Assembly: GCF_002812705.1 (NCBI RefSeq) | Contig: NZ_CP025030.1 | Span: 2,170,001-2,234,000 of the forward strand | Source of the DNA: Achromobacter spanius | GTDB taxonomy: Bacteria; Pseudomonadota; Gammaproteobacteria; Burkholderiales; Burkholderiaceae_B | Direction: 5' to 3' | Length of the DNA: 64,000 nucleotides | In this document: piece after piece, positions 25,778 through 34,073 of the stretch | Position numbering within the stretch: position 1 is the first letter of the stretch | Layout: the number at the start of each line of letters is the position of its first letter | Notes under the pieces: model-generated | The model's input: only the letters and a program-made list of their open reading frames with translations | Told to the model about the DNA's origin: nothing | The model's database searches: none | Made by a program: the position numbers and the translations under genes

Positions 25778-26803
25778 TCAGTTCATGATGTTCTCGGTGA
25801 ACCACTTGCGCCATTCCGCGGTCTTCTCGGCGCGCAGCTTGTCGTCGATGACGATGGCTTGCGTGTCCCACTGTTCCTTGGTGGTGAACACGCCGGGCAG
25901 CGCCGCGTCCTCGGCCGATACCTTGGCGTTCGTGACGACCGGGCTGGCCTTCTTGAAGGCCACGATCTTGGACTGCACCTCGGGCGACAAGGCGATGTTC
26001 ATGAACTTGTAGGCCAGGTCCGCCTTGGTGCTGCCTTTCATGATGCCCATGGTGTCGATGCCCAGCACGGCGCCTTCCTTGGGCATGACCACCTTGATCG
26101 GCACGCCCTGGCTGATCATGTAGTAGGCGTTCATTGACAACAGGATCTGCACCGGGGTTTCGCCGGTGGCGATCAGTTGCTGGCTGTTGGCGTCGTTGGT
26201 GTAGAAGGCCTTGAAGTTAGGCTTCAGCGCGCGCAGCTTGTCCTGGCCTTTTTCCCACGACTTGGCGTCGCCGCCCGACAGCATGGCCGACACATTGATG
26301 ATGTGGCTGGGGTCGAAGTCCGGCGCCGACAGCTTGCCCTTGAGCTCGGGGTTCCACAGGTCGTTCCAGCTATCGAACTTGATGTTCTTGGGCGTCAGGT
26401 CGGGGCGGTAGCCGATGGTGTAGACGTAGGCCCAACTGCCTACGTGATACGGGCTGACCTTGGCGCGGTCCACCAGGTTGGCGTAGTTGGGCAGCTTGGC
26501 GGTGTCCAGTTTTTCGAACAGGCCGCCGTCCACATACAGCCAGCCGATGTGCGAGGTGGTGAACGTAATGTCGCTTTCCGGGGTCTTGGTCAGCTTGGCC
26601 TTGTTTAGCCGGTCGATCGTGCCACCCGTGATGTACTTGACCGGCACGCCGGTCTGGCGGGTGAACTCCTTGCCGATGTTTTCGTCGATCAGGTCGCGGA
26701 AGCTGCCGCCCCAGGTGCTGACCACCAACGCTTCCTGGGCCCAGGCGACGTTGCCAAGCAGCGCGCCGGCAAGCAGGCCGGCTACCGTAAGTTTGCGAAT
26801 CAT
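25778..26803 (-). CDS. PotD-like periplasmic substrate-binding protein
   Basis: The 341-residue precursor starts at 26803 after a GGGGAT ribosome site. Its signal peptide, MIRKLTVAGLLAGALLGNVA, is cleaved near WAQ-EAL. The mature protein begins LVVSTWGGSFRDLIDENIGK and shows SDITFTTSHIGWLYVDGGLF and YPLD-like VGSWAYVYTIGYRPDL. This is the SBP_bac_8/PotD-AfuA type, which binds polyamines, opines, phosphonates or similar. It is the receptor of the split importer. Its divergent neighbour encodes RidA, and the 262-base gap between them holds a large inverted repeat. Confidence 0.9.
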   Translation of the reverse strand: MIRKLTVAGLLAGALLGNVAWAQEALVVSTWGGSFRDLIDENIGKEFTRQTGVPVKYITGGTIDRLNKAKLTKTPESDITFTTSHIGWLYVDGGLFEKLDTAKLPNYANLVDRAKVSPYHVGSWAYVYTIGYRPDLTPKNIKFDSWNDLWNPELKGKLSAPDFDPSHIINVSAMLSGGDAKSWEKGQDKLRALKPNFKAFYTNDANSQQLIATGETPVQILLSMNAYYMISQGVPIKVVMPKEGAVLGIDTMGIMKGSTKADLAYKFMNIALSPEVQSKIVAFKKASPVVTNAKVSAEDAALPGVFTTKEQWDTQAIVIDDKLRAEKTAEWRKWFTENIMN

Positions 26804-26891
26804 TGAAATCCCCTTGTCTATGTTGGTTCCGCCGAGCGCTTCCGACTGGAAGCCAGATGATGGAAGAGGGGGCAGCGGGGGCCAAGTCGCC

Positions 26892-26992
26892 TTTTCCTTC
26901 GGCCTGGCTCGAATTTCCTGAGGCGCGCCGCGAGGGGCGCAACTTGGCCTGCCTGCGTCTGAGTCGGAAATTCCGAGAGCGGGCAAAGGAAA
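26892..26992. promoter_or_regulatory. Long imperfect inverted repeat with an inner dyad, in the divergent promoter
   Basis: The stretch at 26892-26917, beginning TTTCCTTCGGCC, is a rough reverse complement of 26966-26992, which ends GGGCAAAGGAAA; about 21 of 26 positions pair. The right arm overlaps the perfect dyad TCGGAAATTCCGA at 26964-26976. It sits between the divergent receptor and RidA genes and could be the operator of the cluster LysR (28.2 kb) or a leader structure. Confidence 0.5.
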
Positions 26993-27065
26993 AAACAAAT
27001 AGCCGGTGGCGTTGTCCGGGTTTGAAGATGGGGGCCATGCCATTGACCCACCTACCCACGCAGCC

Positions 27066-27479
27066 ATGAAACACAAGCGCATCCGCACCTTCAATACCAA
27101 GATCACCTACCCGGAACAGAGCCTGGACAACGATCTGTGCCAGGCCGTGGTGGCCCGGGGCAGCACCGTCTTCCTGCGGGGACAGATCGGGCAGAACCTG
27201 GATACCTCTGAAAGCGTGTGCATCGGCGACGCCGCCGGGCAGGCAGAGCAGGCCATGGCGAACATCGCCATGCTGCTCAAGGAAGCGGGTGGCGAACTTG
27301 AGGACATCTGCAAGATCACCATCTACATCATTGATCCGCGCTATCGCGAGGCCGTCTACCGCGTGGTGGGGCGTTGGCTCAAAGGGGTATTCCCGGTGTC
27401 CACGGGCATCGTGGTGTCGGCCCTGGCGCGCCCGGAATGGCTGGTCGAAATCGACGCCACCGCCGTCATCCCCGATTGA
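27066..27479 (+). CDS. RidA/YjgF family enamine-imine deaminase
   Basis: The 137-residue protein has the Rid fold pattern, FLRGQIGQNLDTSESVCIGD, with ITIYIIDPRYREAVYRVVGR in the middle. The substrate-binding Arg of RidA (the R in the VSALARPEWLVEIDATAVI region) is retained, and the conserved Glu is in LVEID. The ATG at 27066 gives the normal length; a longer frame upstream lacks similarity. RidA proteins hydrolyse reactive enamines and imines from PLP enzymes or amine oxidases to carbonyls. In this cluster it may process an imine made by the flavin monooxygenase or spontaneously during degradation. Confidence 0.87.
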   Translation: MKHKRIRTFNTKITYPEQSLDNDLCQAVVARGSTVFLRGQIGQNLDTSESVCIGDAAGQAEQAMANIAMLLKEAGGELEDICKITIYIIDPRYREAVYRVVGRWLKGVFPVSTGIVVSALARPEWLVEIDATAVIPD

Positions 27480-27500
27480 TATCCATTCAGGCCACCGACC

Positions 27501-28172
27501 ATGACCTTTTCGATCATTGCCCGCTGCCCCGCCTCCGGCCAGTTCGGCGCGGCCGTCTCGTCGTCTTCGCCCGCCGTGGCCTCGCGCTGCATCCGTGCGC
27601 GCGCGGGGGTGGGGGCCGCCGTCAGCCAGAACATCACCGACCCCGCGCTCGGGCCGTTGGCGCTGGACGCGATGGCGGCGGGGCATACGCCGCAACAAGC
27701 GCTTGATGGCTTGCAAGCGCGGCCCTTCATCGCGTACCGCCAGTTGATGGCGATAGACGCCACGAACCCGCCGGCGATTTACACGGGGGCCAGCGCGCTG
27801 GGCGTATTGGCCAGCGTGGCGGGCGAACACGCCGCCTGCGCCGGCAACATGCTGGCCAGCACCGAGGTGCCGCGCGCCATGCTGGCCGCGTTCGAGCGTG
27901 CAGAAGGCGCGCTGGCCGAACGCTTGATGCAGGCGTTACTGGCGGGTCAGGCGGCGGGTGGGGAAGCGGGGCCGGTGCATTCGGCCGGCCTGCTGGTGTA
28001 TCAAGACCTGGACTGGCCGATTGTGGATCTGCGGCTGGATTGGGTTGAGGCCGGGCCGGTGGAAGCGCTGTACGACGCGTGGAAAATTTACGAGCCCCAG
28101 CTTGCGGCCTACGTGACGCGCGCGCGTGATCCGCGCGACGCGCCCAGCTTCGGCGTGCCGGGCGATCTTTGA
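27501..28172 (+). CDS. DUF1028 family protein (Ntn-hydrolase-like)
   Basis: The 223-residue protein opens MTFSIIARCPASGQFGAAVS and continues SSSPAVASRCIRARAGVGAA with SQNITDPALGPLALD, the diagnostic DUF1028 pattern. These proteins have an N-terminal-nucleophile-hydrolase-like fold and are often encoded beside ABC importers and RidA genes, but no reaction is firmly established. It lies 21 bases after ridA. An amidohydrolase role on the imported compound is a possibility suggested by the fold only. Confidence 0.85.
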   Translation: MTFSIIARCPASGQFGAAVSSSSPAVASRCIRARAGVGAAVSQNITDPALGPLALDAMAAGHTPQQALDGLQARPFIAYRQLMAIDATNPPAIYTGASALGVLASVAGEHAACAGNMLASTEVPRAMLAAFERAEGALAERLMQALLAGQAAGGEAGPVHSAGLLVYQDLDWPIVDLRLDWVEAGPVEALYDAWKIYEPQLAAYVTRARDPRDAPSFGVPGDL

Positions 28173-28248
28173 GGCTGAGCAAAATGTTGCCCACCGCCAC
28201 GGGCAGACCGGATACTCTGCAACATTCCCTGTTCCCTCAAGTTGGACC

Positions 28249-29226
28249 ATGCTCAATCGCATTTCCCTGCGCCAGATGGAGTACCTGGTGGCGACGGCCA
28301 AGCACGGCAGCATCGCCGCGGCGTCCGCCCAGATCCACATCTCGCCGCCGTCCATCTCGGCGGCCATCGCCCACATCGAGACCGAGCTTGGCGTGCAACT
28401 GTTCGTGCGTCATCCCTCCAAGGGCCTGGCGCTGACGCCGCTGGGCATGCAGGTCATGCAGGAATGCGAAGACCTGCTGGAACGCGCGACCAAGCTCTAC
28501 GAGATTGCCTCGAACTCCACGGACGCGATCCAGGGCGTGCTGCGCGTGGGCTGCTTCCAGCCGCTGGCGGCAATGATCGCGCCCGAGGTCATCTTTGGTT
28601 TTTCGCGCGCGTTTGAAAAGGTCGAGCTGCATATGGCCGAGGGCGACCAGCAAGAGCTCATCAACAAGCTGCATACGCTGGACATTGACGTCGCGCTGAC
28701 CTACGACCTGCAGTTGGGCGAAGAGATCAGCTTTGAAACGCTGGCGCACATGCCTCCGCACGTGCTGGTCAGCGAACTGCACCCGCTTGCGCAGCAGATT
28801 GCCGTCACGCTTGATGAGCTGGCGCAGTTGCCCATGGTGCTGCTGGACCTGCCCATGAGCCGGGAGTATTTCCTGTCCCTGTTCTCCAAGGCCGGGCTGG
28901 AACCGAACATCGTGGCGCGCTCACGATCCGAAGACGTGGTGCGCTCGATGGTTGCCAACGGCATCGGCTACGCACTCTTCAACGTGCGGCCGAAGTCGAC
29001 CCAATCATTGGACGGCAAGCGCCTGGTGCGCCTGCGTCTGGCCGGTGAGCAACGCCCCATGCTGCTGGGCTTGGCCACGTACAAGCCGATGAAACCCTCG
29101 CGCCTGACGCAAGCATTCATGCAGCGCTGCCGCGCGTATATCTCGGATCAATACATCCCCGGCATGAGCGCGGCCAGCTTCTTCGATCCCTACATTTCCG
29201 GCGTGGCGGCGGCCGATCCGCCATGA
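28249..29226 (+). CDS. LysR-family transcriptional regulator
   Basis: The 325-residue protein has the N-terminal winged helix-turn-helix MLNRISLRQMEYLVATAKHG, with IAAASAQIHISPPSISAAIA as the DNA-reading part. The effector domain is at about residues 95-300. The ATG at 28249 was chosen because it places LRQMEYLV at the standard position. The gene follows DUF1028 in the same direction after 76 bases. It is the only regulator in the 18-29 kb cluster, so it probably controls the divergent RidA/receptor promoter and perhaps the ATPase operon. Confidence 0.88.
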   Translation: MLNRISLRQMEYLVATAKHGSIAAASAQIHISPPSISAAIAHIETELGVQLFVRHPSKGLALTPLGMQVMQECEDLLERATKLYEIASNSTDAIQGVLRVGCFQPLAAMIAPEVIFGFSRAFEKVELHMAEGDQQELINKLHTLDIDVALTYDLQLGEEISFETLAHMPPHVLVSELHPLAQQIAVTLDELAQLPMVLLDLPMSREYFLSLFSKAGLEPNIVARSRSEDVVRSMVANGIGYALFNVRPKSTQSLDGKRLVRLRLAGEQRPMLLGLATYKPMKPSRLTQAFMQRCRAYISDQYIPGMSAASFFDPYISGVAAADPP

Positions 29227-29320
29227 CGGGCAAGCCGCGGGTTTAGCCAGTGGGATGTCATCGGGCGTAAATATTTTCTCCCTACCATGCTGCGTTCTCT
29301 AACCAGTTTGGTTGATCCTG

Positions 29321-31306
29321 ATGATTCAAGCACGACCCTTGCGCAGGGGGTTCCCAGCCTACGCCTTGCGCGCAACGTCCCTGGCCGTAATCCTGGCCTT
29401 GTCCGCCTGCGGCGGCGATGACGACAGCGACGCCTCAGACCAGAACGATGACGTCGCGTATGTCATCCCGGCACCGCCCGCCGGGCTGGGCCGAGTTGAT
29501 ACCGCGCCGGTGCCCGATGCGCCCGCCTTTGTGGATTTCGCCAGCACGAACCAGCGTGGCGACCCGCGCTATGCCACCTTGGAAACCAATGCCGGCGTGC
29601 GAGTGCTGGGCGGCTTCCTGGATATCTGGGAACCGCGCACGCGCCTGGTGGATGCCGGTGTCACGGCAGCAGGCGCAGACGGCTTTCCCGGCATCATCGC
29701 GTCGGACTGGACGGGCGTGCCCGGCGACGCCACGGATGGCCGCGTCAAGAACAAGGCCGTGCACGACGAGAACATTGACTTTGTCGTGCGCACCACCGCC
29801 GCGCGCACGCCGGAGCAGGCCGTGGCTGCCTACCTGGATGATCGCCGGGGCAAGAACTACAGCGTGACCGATGGCCTGGGCCCGCTGACGCCGGCATGGC
29901 GCACGGCCGCCCAGCAGACCACCAGCATCAACGACGTGGCGCCTGACGCCACCACGGTGAAGTACGACGACACCGGCAACAACACGGGGGTAAGCGGCGC
30001 CGCCAACCCGGCCTTTGGCGATGTCATCGCCTTTGTGGAGAGCATGGGCGGCAATGCGTCCACCGAGCCCAGCAAACGCTACTACAAGTACGCGCGCCCG
30101 TGGCGCTGGAGCGCCGCCGTACAGGTGGTGCCCACGCTTGAACCCGCCAAGAGCCTGACCGCCCCGACCGACGGCGGCTACCCCAGCGGCCACACGGCGG
30201 AATCCGTGCGCAACGCCATCGGCATGGCTTACCTGGTGCCGGAGCGCTTCCACGAATTGCTGGCGCGCGGCCTGGAGCTGGGCGAAAGCCGCATCATCGC
30301 CGGCATGCATTCACCGCTGGACGTGATCAGCGGCCGCATGTTGGGGCAGGCCTCGGCGCTGGGCAACATCTATGCCGCAAGTGAAGGCACGCGCTCGGTC
30401 GCGTATGCGCAGGCGCATCAGACGCTGATGGCCGCCGTGGGCGCCAGCACGCCCGAGCAGTTCCTGGCGTTCGCGCATTCGCAGGACGTGAACCAGGACC
30501 GCTTTGCGGATCATGCCGCGAACAAAGCCGAGTACCGTCGCCGCCTGACGTTCAGCTTCACGCAGATTGGCGACACCGGCAAACCGGCCGTCGTACCCAA
30601 GGGCGCGGAAGTCATGCTGGAAACGCGCCTGCCGTACCTGACGGCCGAGCAACGCCGCGTGGTGTTGAAGACCACCGCGCTGCCGTCGGGCTATCCGGTC
30701 ATTGACGACGCCGAAGGCTTTGGCCGCTTGAACCTGTTTGCGGCGGGCGACGGCTATGGCGCCTTCAATGGCGACGTGGACGTCACCATGACCGCCAGCC
30801 GTGGCGGCTTCAATGCGCTGGACGTGTGGCGCAATGACATCAGCGGCGCGGGCAAGCTCACCAAGAGCGGCACCGGCACCTTGGGCTTGGCGGGCGCCAA
30901 CACCTACACGGGCGGCACCTTGATTGCGGGCGGCACGTTGCGCGCCGACTCGGCCAAGGCGCTGGGCGATGGCGCGGTGTACCTCAGCGGTGGCGCCTTG
31001 GCGCTGAACGCCACCGATGCCGTGCAGGTGCAAGGTAGCTATACGCAGACCTCGGCGGGTGTTTTGCAAACCTTGATCGGCGACGATGAAGCCGGCCAGA
31101 TCGCCGTGAACTCGGATGCCGCCCTGGCGGGCCAGTTGAACGTCGACTTCCGGTCGGGCTATACGCCGCAGGTGGGCACCACGATCACGGTGCTGCGCGC
31201 CAACAAGGTGCATGGCACGTTCGACGGGATTACGGTCAAGGGCTTCAAGGCCACCGCCGTGTACAACGCCGACAGCGTGCAGGTGCGTTTGGATTCGGCC
31301 AGCTGA
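29321..31306 (+). CDS. Exported PAP2-type acid phosphatase lipoprotein with an autotransporter-associated repeat
   Basis: The 661-residue precursor has a lipoprotein signal, LAVILALSACGGDDDSDASD, with the lipid-bearing Cys in LSAC; Asp after Gly suggests complex sorting. The PAP2/class A phosphatase motifs are complete: KRYYKYARPWRW, YPSGHTAES and SRIIAGMHSPLDVISGR with the catalytic His pair. A segment near residues 510-560, including SGTGTLGLAGANTYTGGTLI, is a passenger-associated transport repeat of autotransporters. No C-terminal beta-barrel follows: the protein ends VQVRLDSAS. It should hydrolyse phosphate monoesters outside the inner membrane. I start at the ATG 29321; a TTG nine bases earlier is in frame. 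An intrinsic terminator follows. Confidence 0.85.
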   Translation: MIQARPLRRGFPAYALRATSLAVILALSACGGDDDSDASDQNDDVAYVIPAPPAGLGRVDTAPVPDAPAFVDFASTNQRGDPRYATLETNAGVRVLGGFLDIWEPRTRLVDAGVTAAGADGFPGIIASDWTGVPGDATDGRVKNKAVHDENIDFVVRTTAARTPEQAVAAYLDDRRGKNYSVTDGLGPLTPAWRTAAQQTTSINDVAPDATTVKYDDTGNNTGVSGAANPAFGDVIAFVESMGGNASTEPSKRYYKYARPWRWSAAVQVVPTLEPAKSLTAPTDGGYPSGHTAESVRNAIGMAYLVPERFHELLARGLELGESRIIAGMHSPLDVISGRMLGQASALGNIYAASEGTRSVAYAQAHQTLMAAVGASTPEQFLAFAHSQDVNQDRFADHAANKAEYRRRLTFSFTQIGDTGKPAVVPKGAEVMLETRLPYLTAEQRRVVLKTTALPSGYPVIDDAEGFGRLNLFAAGDGYGAFNGDVDVTMTASRGGFNALDVWRNDISGAGKLTKSGTGTLGLAGANTYTGGTLIAGGTLRADSAKALGDGAVYLSGGALALNATDAVQVQGSYTQTSAGVLQTLIGDDEAGQIAVNSDAALAGQLNVDFRSGYTPQVGTTITVLRANKVHGTFDGITVKGFKATAVYNADSVQVRLDSAS

Positions 31307-31383
31307 GTCTGGCGGTCCATGACAACAAGCTGAATTTGATATCGCGCGGTGGCGGGCGACCTGGTCGCCGGCACGCCGGCTTG

Positions 31384-31418
31384 GCCCCTGCCTTCGGGAT
31401 GGCAGGGGCTTTTTTTTT
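31384..31418 (+). terminator. Rho-independent terminator after the phosphatase gene
   Basis: GCCCCTGCC at 31384-31392 pairs with GGCAGGGGC at 31401-31409 around an 8-base loop, followed by a run of nine T. This is a textbook intrinsic terminator for plus-strand transcription. Confidence 0.92.
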
Positions 31419-31502
31419 GTCACCACATATCCGTGAAACTCTGGGTTTTCGGCGAGGGGGCTTTTCCATAAACTACCGGACCATCCCTATAACGAGAACG
31501 CC

Positions 31503-33050
31503 ATGAGACAGTTTCTTCCCACCCTGGGCGCCGCCCTGGTTTTGTCGCTGAGCGCGCACGCCGCGCTGGCCCAGACAGCACCGGCCGCGGGCGCCACGCC
31601 CGCGACGGCCCCCGCCACCCCACGCGATCCCTTCTTCTGGTTGGGGGAAATCAACAAAGCCACCACCGTCATCAACACCGACGAAGGGCTGTTGGACAAG
31701 TCCATGGCGCCGCGCCTGGCGGCGGGCGTGGCCAAGGTGATCCACGACGGCAATCAGCCCGGCGCCAAACGCCCGGCCACCGTCATCAGCTTCGAGCCCC
31801 TGCTGATCAAGGCGGCGGGCGAAGACATCACGCTGCTGCACGCCGGCCGCTCCAGCCAGGACATGCACGCGACCTACCGCAGCGCCATCCTGCGCGACAA
31901 GCTGCTGGACCTGGCCGACCAGTTGAACAAGACTTCCACCACGCTGGTGGAACTGGCCGCCAAGCACGCCGGCACCGTCGTGCCAAACTACACCAATGGC
32001 GTGGCCGCGCAGCCCAACAGCTATGGCCACTACCTGCTGGGTCAGGCAGCGGGCCTGGCGCGCGACGCGCAGCGCATCCGCGAAGCCTATGCGCGCATCG
32101 ACCGTTCGCCCATGGGCACCACCGTGCTCAACGGCACCAGTTGGCCGCTGGACCGCAAGCGCATGGCGCAATACCTGGGCTTTGAAGCATTGGTCGACAA
32201 CGCCTACGACGCCTCGCAGATTTCGTCCATGGACCAGCCCGTGGAAGTGGGGTCCATCGTGACCAGCATCGCGCTGCGCACCGGCAACTTCGTTGAAGAC
32301 GTCATGACCCAGTACGCGCAGTCGCGCCCCTGGATCCTGCTGCAAGAGGGCGGTGGCAACACCTATGTGTCCAGCGCCATGCCGCAAAAGCGCAACCCGG
32401 GTTTGTTGAACGACACCCGCAGCGACGCCTCCACCGCCGTGACGCTGGCGATGGGGCCAATCATCCAGACGCACAACATCACGCCGGGCATGAGCGACCC
32501 CAAGGACGTGAAGCAGAATTCCGCGATGGTGGACAGCGGCATCTCGGCGCTCAAGCGCTGGGACCGCGTGTTGAAGGCCATGGTCATCAGCCCCGAGCGC
32601 GCGCTGGAAGAATTGAACAGCGACTGGACCGCATCGCAGGAACTGGCCGACGTGCTGATGCGCAAGTACAAGCTGCCGTTCCGCGACGGCCACCACTTTG
32701 CGTCCGAAGTGGTTACCTACGCGAAAGCCAACAACATCAAGCCGCTGGACTTTCCGTATGAGCAGGCCCGCCGTATCTACGCGGATGCCATGAAAGACTC
32801 CAAGTACGCCAAGGAGCTGCCAATGAGCGAAGCGGAATTCCGCTCGACGCTGGACCCCGTGGCCATCGTGAAAAACCGCGCCACCATCGGCGGCCCGCAG
32901 CCGGCCGAGATGGACCGCATGGTGAAAGAAGCGCGTGCGCAGTTGAGCGAGCAGGGCAAGTGGATTCAGGATCGCCGCGCGCACATCAACCAGTCGCTGG
33001 CCGAGCTGGACAAGCAGTTCAACGCCCTGGCGGCCAGCGCCACGAAGTAA
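31503..33050 (+). CDS. Exported lyase of the argininosuccinate lyase/fumarase superfamily
   Basis: The 515-residue precursor has a clear Sec signal peptide, MRQFLPTLGAALVLSLSAHA, with cleavage near ALAQ. The body carries superfamily regions: TYRSAILRDKLLDLADQLNK, NGTSWPLDRKRMAQYLGF and the signature VSSAMPQKRNPG, whose Ser is the catalytic base in this superfamily. These enzymes cleave C-N or C-O bonds to release fumarate. Argininosuccinate, adenylosuccinate and aspartate lyases are cytoplasmic, so an exported member is unusual. It may act on an extracellular aspartate-type compound such as an aminopolycarboxylate. It stands alone, after a terminator and convergent with a LysR gene. Confidence 0.8.
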   Translation: MRQFLPTLGAALVLSLSAHAALAQTAPAAGATPATAPATPRDPFFWLGEINKATTVINTDEGLLDKSMAPRLAAGVAKVIHDGNQPGAKRPATVISFEPLLIKAAGEDITLLHAGRSSQDMHATYRSAILRDKLLDLADQLNKTSTTLVELAAKHAGTVVPNYTNGVAAQPNSYGHYLLGQAAGLARDAQRIREAYARIDRSPMGTTVLNGTSWPLDRKRMAQYLGFEALVDNAYDASQISSMDQPVEVGSIVTSIALRTGNFVEDVMTQYAQSRPWILLQEGGGNTYVSSAMPQKRNPGLLNDTRSDASTAVTLAMGPIIQTHNITPGMSDPKDVKQNSAMVDSGISALKRWDRVLKAMVISPERALEELNSDWTASQELADVLMRKYKLPFRDGHHFASEVVTYAKANNIKPLDFPYEQARRIYADAMKDSKYAKELPMSEAEFRSTLDPVAIVKNRATIGGPQPAEMDRMVKEARAQLSEQGKWIQDRRAHINQSLAELDKQFNALAASATK

Positions 33051-33072
33051 GCGCAAGCCGTGGCACGCGGGG

Positions 33073-33960
33073 CTACTGGACGGCGTCCAGCACGCACCCG
33101 CGCAGCCAGCGATGCGCGGCGTCGCCGTCCATGCGGGGATGCCACAGCATCGACACGGTAATCGCCGGTACCGGGAAGGGCAGCGGAAAACTATGCAGGC
33201 CGGCGCGCAGCGTGCCGGTGTGCCGTTCCGGCACGGTGGCGATCAGGTCCGTTTCCCGGGCCAACGCCAGCGCGGCGGAGAAGCCGCCCACCACGGTGGC
33301 GATGTGCCGTTGCCGCCCCGTGGCAGCCAAGGCGTCGTCCACCGGCCCTTTGTCCTGATTGCGGCGCGACATCAGAATGTGTTGCGCCTTGGCGTAGCGG
33401 GCCAGCGTGATCTTGCCGCCACTGAGCGGATGGCCCGCGCGCACCACGCCGATGAAGCGGTCTTGAAACAGCGCGCGCGTGCGCAGCTCGGGGCTGGCCG
33501 CGTCGCCCACCACGCCGGTTTCCAGGTCGACCTCGCCTTCGCGCAGCGGCGCACTGCTTTTGTCGGTCTTCTGCATGAGGCGCAGCCGCACGCCGGGGGC
33601 TTCAGCGCCCATGCGGGCGAGCAGCCGGGCGCCAAAATTCTCGACAAAGCCGTCGCTGGCGCGCAGCGTGAAGCTGCGATCCAGCCGCGTCAGGTCCAAT
33701 GCGTCGGCGGGCCGCAGCACCGCTTCCACGTCTTGCACCAGTTCATGCACATGGGCGCGCAGCGCCAGCGCGCGCGGCGTGGGAACCAGCCCGCGCCCGG
33801 CGCGCACCAGCAGCGGGTCGCCCGTGGTGGCGCGCAGCCGCGCCAGCGCACGGCTCATGGCCGACGGGCTTAGCCGCAAGCGTCGCGCGGCGCGCGCCAC
33901 GCTGCCTTCGTCAAGCAAGGCGTCCAGGGTGATAAGCAGGTTGAGATCGGGCGTGGCCAT
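33073..33960 (-). CDS. LysR-family regulator of the MFS exporter
   Basis: The 295-residue protein starts at the ATG at 33960, MATPDLNLLITLDALLDEGS, a frequent LysR opening. Its DNA-binding helix is VARAARRLRLSPSAMSRALA. The C-terminal effector domain is about residues 90-290. It is divergent from the MFS gene, with 113 bases between starts, the classic layout for a LysR controlling a transporter. Its stop lies 22 bases from the convergent lyase stop. Confidence 0.88.
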   Translation of the reverse strand: MATPDLNLLITLDALLDEGSVARAARRLRLSPSAMSRALARLRATTGDPLLVRAGRGLVPTPRALALRAHVHELVQDVEAVLRPADALDLTRLDRSFTLRASDGFVENFGARLLARMGAEAPGVRLRLMQKTDKSSAPLREGEVDLETGVVGDAASPELRTRALFQDRFIGVVRAGHPLSGGKITLARYAKAQHILMSRRNQDKGPVDDALAATGRQRHIATVVGGFSAALALARETDLIATVPERHTGTLRAGLHSFPLPFPVPAITVSMLWHPRMDGDAAHRWLRGCVLDAVQ

Positions 33961-34073
33961 GCTCGCAAACGTAGCATGGATGCGCGCTTGCCTGTGGGGT
34001 TTGATATGGCGTTTGGTGCAGGTATTCAATGCAAATGCTGCGCCTTCCGCCTTGTTTCGGTAGCGCCTAGGAT

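Noticed and set aside
26804..27065. Coding extension of the PotD-like receptor or of ridA into the shared gap
   Set aside because: In-frame residues there lack similarity, the receptor signal peptide starts at 26803 with a ribosome site, and ridA has normal length from 27066.
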